Below are positions 36,360 to 49,120 of a stretch of DNA of 64,000 nt, piece by piece (the stretch's first letter is position 1; every line of letters begins with the position of its first letter). The stretch comes from Fasciola hepatica. Its lineage: Eukaryota; Platyhelminthes; Trematoda; Plagiorchiida; Fasciolidae. Under the pieces are notes generated by a model, which was not told the DNA's origin, did not search any database, and was given only the letters and a program-made list of their open reading frames with translations. Position numbers and translations under genes: made by a program. The DNA lies in assembly GCA_948099385.1 (NCBI GenBank), contig CANUEZ040000151.1:2922001-2986000 (forward strand), written 5' to 3'.

Positions 36360-38790
36360 TGATATGATCTCTGGGCATTCGCTTAATGCTCTTTCATAGG
36401 CCTAATTCACATTACTTCAGTTCATGGAAACGACAAACTTTCAAAGAAAAATGGCAACTTGAACGAGAATCCTGAGGTTCAAGTGGCATATTTTTTCAAT
36501 GCCTCCGGAAGGGTGTCAGACCATTATAGTAAACCTGTTGTTTACCAGAAATCTTCGAAGCTACCTCCATGATCAGAACTCAGACTACCCAAAAATTCTT
36601 ACTTTTAGAAACCTGGAAAATATTTACAAGAAAGAAAACAAACAATGGCAAGCGTGACGATATATTTAGCTCTTGGATGATTCAAAAGGCAATTCAACCC
36701 GGTCTACAACTAGTTCAGAATGTACCTGAGCTTTGTACACTGAGTCATCTCCTCTGTCGCTGGTTCAATGAACAACATGTTTTCGAAGTCTTTGTGTCTA
36801 ATCGTCTTGATTTAGATATCATGATTTCTGTTTCACCCTTTCATCATGTCAAGTTCCGAGTGTTCACGGTCGGCTGAGTTTTGCCCCATAAATCTTGTTT
36901 TTGCTCTGACATGGAGCACCAGACTGACATAAGCACGCAAAGATTTCTATCGGACTACTTTTAACTGATTTCAAATTCGGATCTATGAAACACAAGTTAA
37001 AATACCAGGGACCATTTTGAGCAGCTTTGTAGTGACATGGACATGTCTCCTCCCGGGAATCTCAGCTGACATGGAAGGGACTTCGCCAAAAAGAGAGGCG
37101 GAAACCATTCTGATGACCAGTTGGATAAAAAACTACACTTCTATCAACCAAGTATGGTATGCATGGAGAAGTCCAACGAATTCGGCCACGGCAGTCTACA
37201 GGAAAATAATTCTATTGTGAATAATGAACGACATGTAATGGTTACACCTGAACAAAGGCTACCGGGCCACTGATCGTGCGAGATGACTGAGTGTTGTGTG
37301 AGCTGGATTACCTTCATCAGTAAACTGTCAAAATACAAATAACTATGAGTGATGGTTATTGGCAAATGTTCAAGTAATCCATATTTTGCTGATAAAAGTT
37401 ACCGTCTCAATATGTGACTTGCAACTCAACTGAGACAGCACTAAGAAGCAGGTGACGGTTGCGGACTACCCGATCACATCACTTACAGATCAAACAGAAT
37501 GGTCTAGGAAATATCTGAAATAGTTTTTCCAACACCTGATAACTTAGTAACACGGCCACCTCCCACTTTATTTTGAGCTTACAATATCATTTGCTCTTGT
37601 AAGGTAGCCGGATGTTTGCTCAAAAATGGCCTGCAAGGCTTACACTTTATGACTCCTGCGTGTTCGATAACAGCTGCCCATATAATTTGTATGATATATT
37701 ACTTATCTCCCAATAAGGATGAGGTAAATCAATAATTAATTACATCTGTCTGACAGAAAGGTGGTCATGCAGACTGAAAGACATAGGTCCATCTTTTGCG
37801 CCATTTTTAAGTAATTAATGTGGTGGCAATAACAGCTCTAAAACGACAAGTAATTGCAACATGGGAATTACCATTGTTTTGTTCCTATTGTTCCCTCTTT
37901 CTAATTTATAAGGTCTGAAGGATGTTTTTTCCGCATCGCAACAGTCTTCGATAAAGACGGAACCTCAAAAATTCTTCCCCTTTTTTTCCGAAGATACCCC
38001 CACTACGTTCAGACAATGTTGCTTTCAAGTATAAAAATTATTCTCTGGTTATCCAAAAAAATTATCACCATACATAATGCCCCTTTGAGAAGTGACAGCT
38101 CCATAGGGATGACAGTTACGACTTGTACAACAGTCATATCATATTCAGCTCTTTGATGTGACAACAATTGGCTGCGTAATTGATGATTTTGGCAAAAGCA
38201 TTCCGAATTTGGGTAGTTTGGCCTAAATAAATGTTTTAAAATAATCACAGCCTTTTCGTCATGTTTGTGAATAGACAGATGCTCCCGTGGAATTTGTATT
38301 TTGAAGCAGCTGGATAGGGAAAAACCAAGTTTATCATCAAATTACAGTGAAAAGCAAAATATGAAGTAAATCTTTCCCTTAATTCTATGTTTTCTCTGAA
38401 ACTTGATTGGTATCTATTTTTTGTCATGGGTCTCACCGACGCAGAGGTCTATTCTCGTTTGAATTAATTCGCCAGTTGTTAAATTTTCAAAATATAATGT
38501 TTCTGTTTATTTGATAATGAACAAAATTGTTTAGTGATCGAAATGTTAAGAAAATTGAGTTTTTATTCTTCTTTATGAACTGAGTGTGAGGCGAAGAAGC
38601 TTCTGGATGAGAATATTGAACACGAAATGAAACTGATTGATACATTCAATATGGTCGACGCATCAGAATTTGCTACGGGCCCGCTTCAGACCTCTCACTA
38701 TTCAGAAAAGATACTACGCTTTCTGATTTTGCCATTTTTATACGTCATTTTCTTCAATTAGTCATTATTTGCCACCAGTATTTCTTACAG

Positions 38791-38866
38791 CTCCCATCGT
38801 TATTACCACGTTCGGCACTGAGGTGTTAAGAATTTCCGTCTTTGAATTAACGTTTATTTCATCGTC
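38791..38866 (+). CDS. Candidate exon, phase-compatible with 39937-39980
   Basis: Acceptor CCAGTATTTCTTACAG (to 38790) and donor GTC/GTAAGA (38867). One frame is open and gives PIVITTFGTEVLRISVFELT and on, a beta-strand-like hydrophobic pattern. The exon ends two bases into a codon, and the 44-nt candidate exon at 39937 opens with one base completing a codon, so the two could be spliced in frame. Product unknown. Confidence 0.2.
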
Positions 38867-39936
38867 GTAAGATAATCCGGTGTTGCCATAGCGTTAATCC
38901 TACTGTCGGTGGTCTACTAATAGGCAGTGGTCTCAGTTGTGCATGTATGAGTACCTAAACTCGGTATCCGGACACAATTCAAAGACCCGTCGACCATCAT
39001 CGCGTTAGTCGTGATCCTGATAATTCTGTACAGGTTCGCAATCGTTTTCCTCAGTAGGTGCATCCCCACCTGAAAGGCGAGCATCCTAACTCTAACTCTC
39101 GCCCAAATTCAATGTAAAGCCCTCGCAAGAACATTTTGAAAAGTATGCTGAAGTTAGAATAAAAAATTGAAGTAGAAATTCCGCTATTATCGCATCAATA
39201 ATAAATCAGTTTGTGATCTTCTTCTGACTATTATCTTACAGTCATGGTTCGGAGAAGCTGCCTTTCCTTCTTTGGTCATATTACTGTGGATCGCTTAGCA
39301 AAACCGCGTAGATGTCTTCAAAACTCAAAGAACATGACCTCTGGTGCAAAGCGTGATGAAGGTGTCAGTGATGATCGACAACAAAATTGAACGGCAGTGA
39401 CTGGATCAAACCGACAACTTTCTTATGGCATTTCAAGGTCTGGATTTGAATTCTTATGCGTGAAGGCCAATTGAGGTCCCATCCGTCACCCTCGGTCTTT
39501 TTACTGGGCTAACAAACTGTACACCGGAGTCCAGCATCTGAGGTCCTAATTCTTATAAACCTCATCTTTTTTGATATTGATTTATGTAGCCATCCTGCGT
39601 ACTTTCTGTAGGTTGTGGAATGTAAAATACTCTTATCAGGAAACGATCCATAAATCAATGCACCGTCGGCAACCTTACTTTTTCAGCAGCTGTGATGCTT
39701 CTCTTTGTAGAATATAAACGGCTATTTTTAAATTTGATCTTTCTATCAGGTGCAAAATTTAGACATGAAGCCGTAAGTATCATATTGTCCGCAGGACTAA
39801 CTTCTGTATTAGAAGAAACATATTTAGAACTACTTTTGCTACCTTTTTGTTCAAAGGCAACAATGGCATCGTTTGTATACCTTAGATGACTTGCGAAGTG
39901 TTGACATTCACAAAAATAATTCCTTCCTATTCACAG

Positions 39937-39980
39937 AGCACCGCAGATCCAGTATTGTTATAAAGCGAACTCTTTCCCGA
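39937..39980 (+). CDS. Candidate 44-nt micro-exon
   Basis: Acceptor AATTCCTTCCTATTCACAG (to 39936) and donor CCGA/GTAAGTGAG (39981). Two frames are open across it. Micro-exons are common in trematode genes (established), which makes a call this short admissible but not strong. Confidence 0.18.
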
Positions 39981-40207
39981 GTAAGTGAGGATAAAGGGAG
40001 AAGATTTTCAGCTGCAATGTGATGCAAAGTTAATATTCTCAATTCTTAAGTCTGATATGAGGACAGGAATGGTCACTACCCGAAAGGCAATCAGTAGTGG
40101 AAGATCGGATTTACACGTCTTTCGGATGGAAACTTTGCTTACTGATTATAGCATCCATCTTAAAAGGAGCGGGAAATAACTTGATTCTCATTGATTTGTT
40201 CTTGTTG

Positions 40208-40376
40208 AGAGTTACCACCGGTGGCGATCAAAGAGTCACCAAGGTAGGCTTTCAACTCTCCGGTCCCGGGTTCGAACCCTGTTTCCGTCGACTAAACCCC
40301 TCCCCTTCTGACAGCTTCGAGTTGGCAGCGAGTCTCTTTCTGAAATATTGTACCACTATTATATAATAAACGGAAG
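40208..40376 (+). repeat. tRNA-derived SINE, family B
   Basis: Head GAGTCACCAAGGTAGG, B box CCCGGGTTCGAACCC, body with GAGTTGGCAGCGAGTCTC and the end TACCACTATTATATAATAAA. The B box is intact. All three copies of this family lie on the plus strand. Confidence 0.7.
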
Positions 40377-42244
40377 TAAATAGACAGGTGAAAGATGAAG
40401 GTAATGTTGTTCTTAACCTCAGAATGTCTCCGCTGGACTATTTTATTGAAGTGTTTTTTCAAAGTTTGTAAAACTATTTTCTGTGATATATATTTAGCAT
40501 TCCTATCTTGATGTTCTTCCACTGCCGGACATATTTCTATAACATAAAAAACTCTGCAAATCTGACTACTTGTGTTATTTTTACTTAAAGCACTTGGAGT
40601 GCCACTTATATGCTACTTAAAACTCTGAACAATCCCTCCTATGTAATTCAGTTGTTTATGCTGACAGTGGTCATTTCTAATTCAATCTATCGGTCGATCG
40701 AAAAGAATACAAAAAGATGAAGTCGCATATATTCATTAAAATCATGCATCCTTAGGTAAGACTTGAATTCTGGTTGGACTACCCAATAGATCAATTCCTT
40801 GAAATCGGCTTTCAGGAGGTCGATACGAACAACCCAACAATCCAAGTGTGCACTATCTGCCTTGTTCTTCAGATTAACTGTGGACAGGTCAAACTGATTC
40901 TAGCAAATGAACACGTTTATAAATGTGCGAAAGAGTGCGCTTGCAGGTGGGAGAGATGTGTGATAGAGGCGCCTATAAATCAAAACACTTTCTACCAACC
41001 TGGATTGCACGAGTGTTTCTTCTTTGCCTGTTCCATAAGCTGCTAAGTTCTGAATCGGATGCATTGTAAATAATAGAGTATCATTGCATACCATGGCAAA
41101 GTCCACGCTGTTCATCATATATGATTTGGCCCCTCTAAGAAGTGGACGGCTGACCAGAAACATCATTGTTTGGAGGGTACAAGTGTATACTAGGGTAGAA
41201 CTGGCAAAAGAGTGGAGTTTAACGATTCTAACAAATGAGAACTACCCTGAGATGTGGTAACTTCCAGACCAGTTTGCGGGAAAATACGAACCCTGATGAA
41301 GAACAGATCATTTGCGGCTAAAATTCTGCTTACAAGAACTTGGTTCAGAGCGGATAGATCTTGATCATAGTGTTATTCGTGGTCATCGGAGCTATTCACA
41401 GACAAATGCTTCATGCTAGGAAGCCCACGCCCAACAAAAATTTGAAATGTACCGAAAAATTAGGAGATGATCTCGATGTATTGTGTACAAAAATGAACTA
41501 TCTAAGCAGTCGTACACGTTTCGTTATTTCAAATCGCCTAAATAGGACAGTACAGCCGTGTCTAAAAAGCTGACATAGAGGTCAGATTTGTATGATTCAC
41601 ATTTTTGATTAATAAATAAGACTCAAACGAAAGAACTCTAGTAGACAGCTAAAAATCTTACCATTTTGCATACCAAAAAATAACATACACCTCACATGTG
41701 TTAGGAAGTACACTAATCAAACAGCACAACCATCTGGACAGGAAACCACCGACGGGACCAAAAAATAGTCAACAATTCTGACGTTCAAGGCGAGAGTAAC
41801 AAAAAGTCTTCCCGGACTAACAGTTTTCTGCTTTCCACGGGTTGACACTATCTTCTCTGAGTTTGGACTTTCAATAAATGTTGCACGCACAACAACTGAA
41901 CACGTAATGGGGATAAGAATGACAACGGTAATGATCAAAGGGTCGTCGTTGTAGAAGCTGGAAAATGACTTCCCGGGTTCTATTCTGGCTGATCAATCCA
42001 CCGTTTGACAACCTTTGACCAGTTACAGCTTCCTTCTAGAACTGTTGCACATTTTCGTATAGAAGATAAAGGATGAAAAAGGTTACTGTTGCTCAAAGTC
42101 GGTTTTCCGATTCCGGCTGGTGACTTTGAACAAGTCAAGTCAAGTATATGCCTTACGCACCGGAGGGTGAATATACAGCAGCTACGTAACCACTTCACTG
42201 CAAAAGTCAACAAAACGAAAACAGCAACGGAAAAAAGAACACTT
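40377..42244. other. No gene seen; lower end may be LINE 3' UTR
   Basis: The part next to 42245 is probably the untranslated 3' end of the minus-strand LINE, although no tail repeat marks where it stops. The CTGATGAAG at 41294 followed by GGCTAAAA is a weak echo of a hammerhead core. Confidence 0.4.
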
Positions 42245-44160
42245 TTAACGGAGCGAGTTAAGGAAGTTATGGGTGATGGTATTTGGATTGGATGTGAAGC
42301 GGGCCAAGTAAGGAACTACAAAGGATCGATTTGAGGTCATTTGCGCAAACAGATGTTTGTACTGCCATCGAGTGGCAGATCTAGACATGTAATTGTTACG
42401 ATCGTGATGAAGGGAGTGTGTGCTATCTTCCAAGATCTTACGAGAAAAAGTCAGACAGGCCTTGGGATGTGATGGGTTACGATGCATTGGATGGACAGGT
42501 CGTAAGTGATGCCACTATGTTGAAACAAGCCGTAAAGGGACCTGATGAGAATTTTAAAATCATTCGCATGCAATCCGGGGAATGTGACGGAGGGAAACAT
42601 AGAGCCAGTGCCGAAGAGAGCAAGAAAATACAAAGCTTCTTATCAAATGAAATGGGCTAGAAAGCGACCTGAGTCGTGTCAAGTGAACGGCCAGTAGCTG
42701 AACTATGGAGAAGACAGCTGCGACGTGATCTGTCCAGGTAAGGTCACGGCTGATGGTTACTCCGAGGTACTTTAAGTATAATACTGTTTGTAGCAGTTCT
42801 CCATTGATCATACCACCAGATTAGAGTACTGATGAATTTTGTGAAGAAAGAACTGAATGTCAGAGCACTTTGAGGGATTCATCCTGAAGATCAGTTGACG
42901 AGCTCATTTGCTCTCTGACGTAAAAGGGGAACATGGAGCTGCAAGAGTTGGACACTCGAAAAACCACGTCTTCGGCGTATGTAATAAGGAGACAGTTGTT
43001 GTAAACGGGCACGGATGGTATGTAAGCAGAAAACGAAAACGGTGATAGAAAGGCGCTCTGGAGAAAGCCTTGAGTATAGGGAAGCAGAGAAGAATTTCGG
43101 CTATAATATCGTGTGAACTGTTGTCTACTGAAAAGTAGTTGGACAGAAGAATAATACTGGATGTACTGACGGCCGAGTCAGCGATAACATCGAGTAATTT
43201 TGATCTAACACAATTAAAGGCGCCACTGTAATCAAAGAAACAGACCCCAACTGCTTGGCTTTTGCGATCAACAGATAATAAAACCGAGTGGGTGAGAGAG
43301 GCCAGGGCATCGAGCTTAGATCTTGATAAGCGATATACCAATTGCTTAAAGTCCAACATACTGATCTGGGCAAACAGTCTCTCCAGTATAATCTTTTCAA
43401 AGGCCTTGAGAGCGTCCGATGTGCAGGTTGTTCGGCATAATTTAGATGTACCTCTTTTTGATACCGGGGCGACAGAGGCTACATTTCAGAAGTCGAGAAT
43501 AACATTACCGTTTGAAAAAGATCAGATAGACCAGAAATACGGGGGATGGTAAGCCTGCGCTTTCCTTCGACAGGATCGGTTGTAGGCATTCTGGGCAGCT
43601 TGCCTTGTTTGCATGGAGGTGAGTGAGCTCCTTGTACACGTCCAGTGAGGGGATACTTTCCTTGTCACGGTTCCGGTAGGAGTCATTATCGTGGTTTGAG
43701 TTGACTGGTAGGTATGAGGCAGTAGTGAGGAGACGACTGAGTTCATCGACGTCTGCTAAAGCAGACCGTTTGCGAGAATTAGCACCGCTCAGGTGCGTGA
43801 TCGTCCTCCATGTCTCCGTAATTGTAGCTGGTGGTTACCGACTGGGCGTAAAATGCGTTGTGTGTGAAGCTCAGTTTTGGTGGATTTTAATGGAGTTCTC
43901 ACTGGACCATGGTCCTTGACCTTGAAGGCTAGCTCCTTCATACAACACAGTCGTTTCAGATGAGGGGAAGAGTAACGGTCGGGTCGGATGTACAATGTTT
44001 CCATGGGGCAGCAAATATTGAAGCAGAAGTTAAGGTACTCTATTAAATGTTCATAAAAAACAACGAGGGGTCGGAGTCAGGAAATATGCTTAGGTCAGAA
44101 TAGTCAACCGTATCTCTTTGGATGTGATAAACGCCGGTGGATTATCCATTATATAAGATC
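42245..44160 (-). pseudogene. Decayed CR1/jockey-like LINE reverse transcriptase
   Basis: The minus strand carries a LINE polyprotein broken over all three frames. From 5' to 3': a linker with METLYIRPDRYSSPHLKRL (44004 downwards); WRTITHLSGA near 43815; a finger block with KASCPECLQPILSKESAG near 43590-43560; VAPVSKRG and KAFEKIILERLF near 43470-43370; motif A as FFDYSGAFNCV with Asp at 43233-43231; a TQGFLQSAFLSPF block near 43075-43045; the second catalytic box as YAED at 42979-42968; LKYLGVTISRDLTWTDH near 42780-42730; and the C-terminal segment 42487-42245. At least three frame changes and several stops separate these pieces. The catalytic box has Glu in place of the first Asp. The thumb segment LKYLGV and the C-terminal tail are typical of the CR1/jockey group (family knowledge); the exact clade is uncertain. 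Shorter open frames on either strand here are shadows. Confidence 0.82.
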
Positions 44161-46929
44161 CAGGGTCCTCGTGAAAACAATACATTCTATGGCTATTGTT
44201 ATTATTAGTATTGGTGGTCATTCTTCTATTGTTTATTTTTTCGGAGGCAACCTAATTATTTCTATAAGGATATATATTGTCAAACCCTGATTTTACCGCA
44301 TTCCATCGGGCCCATGAACGTAAGATGTAATTTTCCAAGTTTATCTCTTAGCTAGACTACTGATCTGGTGCTTTTTACTTAGATGTAAGAGGAAGGGATG
44401 GGGTAGTGTTGATGGTTCCGTCTTTTAAGCACGTACGTGCACACAAAAATGATATCAAGTGATGAGTCCAAGTTTGCTTGTCCATCTGTGGGGTGGGGTC
44501 TTTCGTGCCCCGCTGATCACAGCCAGTTTGGTCTTCCTGTGTGTTGGGAATACTGATCCACACCTGATTACACATACCAATGCTCGCACACCCTTGTTTT
44601 ACCACTCATCCCGTCATCCTAACCTACAATTAAAGTCCTAGGGTCGGATAACAAAGTTGATGCCAGGAGGGCATGCTGATTCTACACACTAAACTGATAC
44701 TTAAATTACTGTGCCCGTGATCAGACGAACTGGGGTGCTGATAGGGGGTCAGATGGATAGGAACAACATTGTGGATACGTTAGAAATCGTTACGTAAGTT
44801 GATTCACCTTGGTTGGACTAGCATGAGATATGCTCCATTCATCTCTGGGTTTGGGAAAATGATTTTCGATGGGGTGGAACTCGAGATTCGGTGGCTGGAT
44901 TGTGGTAGTGGGAACGAACTGCCTGATGTCCGAAAGGTCAAATTTGGCAGCTGTGCCGAAAGCTTCTGTGTCTGTGCTCCAGTAAATGTATGCGAAGGTG
45001 TGTAGGCTGTCGCTGTTCTGTGTCCGTCATTGAACCCATTCAGAGAGACAGATGTTAAGACGGGATTAACTTCATCTACTCTCTGTCACGGGCGTGGTTC
45101 AATCATCAGGTGAACAGACCAGTGGAACAATGGATCTCTAACACGATTTCAACCACCCTAGATGACCCGAAGATGACTAAATGAACCTTATTTATATCGA
45201 ATCATCTCTTGAGAAATGTTTACTCATCCAAGCTATCATTCGATCATTGTCTAAACCATTCACCGATAGCCTTTTGTATAAATTAATAATCACGTGAGGT
45301 AGAGCAATGCTTCTAAAAGAATCATAGCAATGAACCCTTGTTCATTCTAGTTTGATGTGCCCTGGTCTTTTCGAAGCTGACGATATTTCGTGGAGTCAGT
45401 GTCATCATCATCGTCGTTTTTTCGCCGGAACTTTTCCTGTTTCTGTGCTCGCGAGGGTTAGAACTCGTAGTAACGGATAATCACCGTCGAACCTAGTCTA
45501 GTGATTAAAACTAGGACAGTTACTGCGTAACACTAGAATAGTGTTTCGTCCATAATTGGATATTCAGTTGCGGTGTTCACACTTGACTGACCCTGTCGGG
45601 ATAACTCAGCTGATAGAACCTCTGCCCGATAGGCGGCATGTTGCCGGTACGATTACGACTGACTTTTGGATGGGGAAAGTGCAAGTCGATTTTCCATTGC
45701 AATAGAAGGTCTTACTATTCTACTTGGTCACCCAGTCAGACAAGTTCAGCAAATTAGACCAGTCAGCACAAGCTTGCCATGTTGATCAATTTGGAATCCG
45801 TCAAAATTTTAACAAAATGTACCGTACTACCAAGTTTGTAAGTTTTCTGTCAGAAATGAATGATACGTGAACCAGATAGGTTAACAGACAATGATGAAAA
45901 TTGGTCTTCACTCTCCAGTTCTCATTCCTTATTTCGGGAAGACCATGATCAACTAAATTTAAGCCTCTGAAGAAACCGTGTATGACATCCGACAGGTTGC
46001 TGTTATTTCCCTAAATATACTTCATCGCAAAACTGTAAGGTACGCTGCACTGATCAACCGGTTTTTCCTATTCCCTGGGTCATTCTCTGGTTTGTCATTC
46101 ATCACAGAGTCTCTACACAGATTGTTAGCATTCTTAGTGCTAAAACGTCTCATCTGCGTACGACGTGGTCTGAACTCTCAACACATCATGAAACGTGTTA
46201 CAATTCTCGTATATTACGCTAATTTTTTCCTCAACAAATTGATTACCTTTGATGGTTGATGAATAAATCGACTTAAGTGTGAAGAAGGGGACAATAAGAG
46301 CAGGTTTACCAAGCCTTTTTATTCGACATCGGTAATATAGAGGAATGATGAACGCATAGTTAGTTCCTGGGTACCATGCATCCAAAAAAGCGGACGATAT
46401 TACTGGAGATGAATCAGTACTAGTGACCTGCGGAGTCAGATTGTATGATCAGAAACTTGCATTTTAGTGGGTCAGAATCAGGCCCAATGAATCTCACTGG
46501 AGAAACGTACGTTCACGGTGCCTTCGTTAATACTAGTCTGTAAATTTCCGACAAAAACAATAGTATCCCTTAAATTGTATTTATTTACGCAGTATTGGGT
46601 TATTTTTGTAAAATAAGAAGCTCTGGAGATTTTTCAAAGAAATCTTTACTAAAATTGTTTCCTCATTGAACGAACAAATGAAGGACAGTAAGTGAAAAAG
46701 GGAATTCACGAGGAATTTTGTCGCGACTGTTAATCTGCTTCTTTATGTAGATTAGGTAGAAAAATGAATTTCTAAATTGAGAAGCAAATGAACCAGAGAA
46801 AGAACGAGACAAGAGTAGGACCGAATAAAATGGCTAGAAAGAAAGGTGGATTGGTTCACGAATTAGGATGACTAGGTTCTTCGAAAAATCTTTTGGGCAA
46901 ACTCCACGCAATCGTTGAGATCACGTCCA
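44161..46929. other. No gene seen apart from a tRNA-like fragment
   Basis: May include the 5' part of the minus-strand LINE up to about 44.4 kb, but no endonuclease motif was read. A minus frame at 46140-46385 is open for 81 codons without recognisable features. Confidence 0.4.
45593..45665 (+). repeat. tRNA-like sequence (lysine-like head), SINE fragment
   Basis: CGGGATAACTCAGCTGATAG is close to the D-arm and A box of many eukaryotic tRNAs. GGTACGATTACGACT sits where the T-arm would be, with a mutated B box (GTACGATTA for GTTCGATTC). The acceptor arms do not pair properly, so it is not a working tRNA. Confidence 0.5.
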
Positions 46930-47150
46930 CACACACGAGTGTTTATTTTTCGATAGCACACTATTATCGGAGAAGATGGTAGTCAGTCGACGTTTCGGTA
47001 ACCGAAACATCGACTGACTACCATCTTTTCCTATAATGGTGTGTTATCGAACAATAAAAACTTACCTATAATATATCACACGGAGCTTCTTTTTTTCGAT
47101 ACACTCCGAACGGGTCTGGGATCTGATTCATGTCTACAAAGTTTGATAAG
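46930..47150. mobile_element. Palindromic repeat family, copy 4 (near-perfect palindrome)
   Basis: From about 46940 to 47068 the DNA is a palindrome with arms of some 64 bases centred on CGGTAACCG. Each arm contains GATGGTAGTCAGTCGA. The internal hairpin region seen in copies 1 and 2 is missing. The right flank, with TCGATACACTCCGAACGGG (about 47096-47114), is the inverted version of the left flank of copy 1. That shared flank marks the inner border of the element. Confidence 0.65.
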
Positions 47151-47504
47151 TTCATTTTTTAAAGGGTTTTATGCAGACCCAACCAAGTGCTTTGACACGT
47201 TTCTCCTGAAGACAAGAAAACAACAGAGGAACTGTAAAAACTTCTAAATGAATACAAGCAAGAGAGAGGTCGTTTGAGTAAGTAGTGTATAGGCTTATTA
47301 ATTCAAAGGTACCTTAGACTTGTTTGCATAAAACTGTCAGTTCGTTCTAAATCGATTGTAGCCAGAAAATATTCGCGGCTGATAATGACTTCAAGGGACT
47401 TTTCCTACTCAATTGTACTTTGTCCTAGAGTGACTCTGAAGACTTAGAGTAGAATAAGAGGAAAAATCTATGATGTGAACCAACAAACTGTGAACCCTAC
47501 AGAA

Positions 47505-47891
47505 CACATTGAGAATAAACAGAGTGGAGAACAAGCTCGTTTTCCGTTACTCGTACTCATACCAATACATAACAATATGTATATGACTCACAAAATAAGA
47601 ACGGAGGATGACAATCCGTACCAGTCTGTGCACGTGTGTGTGTGCGCGCGTGTGTGTGTGCATGTGAAACTTTAGAATGTTCGAATGGTTGCACACGTGT
47701 TCGGGACCAAGACATGGGCCACGGAAGCTTAACTGCTTGCACAAATTTGTGCACACAAGCACCCGCGGAGACAGATTCGGATTATCATTCTCCGTTCTTA
47801 TTTTGTGAGACATATTTATTGTTATGTATTGGTATGAGTACGAATTACTGAAAACAAGCTTGTATGGCACGTTGTTTATTCTCAATTTGTG
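47505..47891. mobile_element. 387-bp inverted-repeat element with GT-rich centre
   Basis: The segment 47505-47634 recurs as its reverse complement at 47764-47891. Matching blocks include ATTGAGAATAAACA at the tips, CGTACTCATACCAATACATA and CTCACAAAATAAGAACGGA. The arms are about 130 bp at roughly 85% identity. The centre holds a (GT)n tract at 47634-47666 and a perfect 16-base palindrome, TGCACAAATTTGTGCA, at 47738-47753. Translations of the arms on opposite strands give the same peptide, a result of the inverted repeat and not of coding. This family differs from the 16.6-kb element. No transposase or clear target-site duplication was seen. Confidence 0.8.
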
Positions 47892-49120
47892 AACGGTAAA
47901 ACAGTACTAGAGAACCAGCATACGGGGACAAATTCATTTCACACAGTGGACCAAGTTCAGTAGTTACTGGAACCAAGATCAACCTAGTGATGTCGCTAGT
48001 CGTTAAGGGAAACAGTGACTAACAAACATCGGAAAACTGTATGTTTCTTTTGTGTTTACGTAGTTAGCGTGTGTGACAAAAGGCCAGTCGTGGAATTTTC
48101 ATGGGAGAAGAAGCTTTACATTGCACCTCTATTGGTCAGATCATTCAGAGTTTCGTTTTCGAGCAGGCAGCTCATGCAACCTATAACGGTCAAGTCGTAT
48201 AAACCATTGGAAACAGCCTGCTTTCTCCCAGCTCGTGTCGGTACCTGTCCTATAGCAACCGTTTGTGGTTTCCCACTCCCGGACTTGAGGTTAGGTTGAC
48301 TGTTATCCCTCCTATAGCGGTGGGAATTCAACGCTTTCAGGTATAACCCCTTTCATCAAAGTCATACGCAAGAAAAGAACAAATCGAAGGTGACACATTT
48401 CGTACTGCATGCTACTCCTAAAACTGTTTGCTAACGGCTTCAGGCTTTGGTATTGCATATCATTTTATATTATCCTTCTGAGAGTTTTGCCAAGAAGATG
48501 TTTCGAGTGATGCCTGCTTAATTCCTAGGCCAATATTCACTTGGTTTTGACGGTTAAGCAACAAAGGTAAAGGCCTTTTTTCTAATCCAGGAAAAGACGA
48601 TTAGGTGAAGTCCGTCGAAGTAAAAATTGGACCAAGAATCCACCACTACTCGGCAGCTTTTTTTGACAATCTCCAAATCACTAAGCTTTGCTAATAGATC
48701 TGCTTGTTGACTGCCTTTCTACAGTCTGATCAAACAAAACCTTTTTATTAGGATGATGTATGCTAGCTGATATTTTATGATAAAGAGCATGCACGGAACG
48801 GGGGAAGTCAACCAAATATATCAAATCCAAAATAGGTCCTGTTGTCCAGCTCGTATTAGTTCTGAATGAGTTATCATTGTTTATATTTTATCACTAATTT
48901 TCGGGGCTCAGACTCTCATCATTCTACCTGACCCAGCTAACTAGACATTTCCATGGTCCCCTGAAATCAGGACGATAGTATAAATGATCAACAGGTACGC
49001 ATCTTAACTTCCTAATTAACCTAAATAATTCACTTAGAGCAAGCTGCAAATTCGTTCATCACTTTGCTCATTGTATGACGTGTTCAATTATGGTTTCTGT
49101 GTTGACTAATTTTCCTGCAG

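Noticed and set aside
41290..41330. Hammerhead core at CTGATGAAG
   Set aside because: The first box is right, but the second reads CTAAAA, stem II does not pair well, and no closing stem is visible.
43125..43400. 91-codon minus-strand frame
   Set aside because: It overlaps the motif-A frame of the CR1-like LINE in another phase and only partly follows its coding after a frameshift.
47475..47885. Several frames with a shared peptide on opposite strands
   Set aside because: The shared peptide comes from the inverted arms of the repeat element, not from coding constraint.
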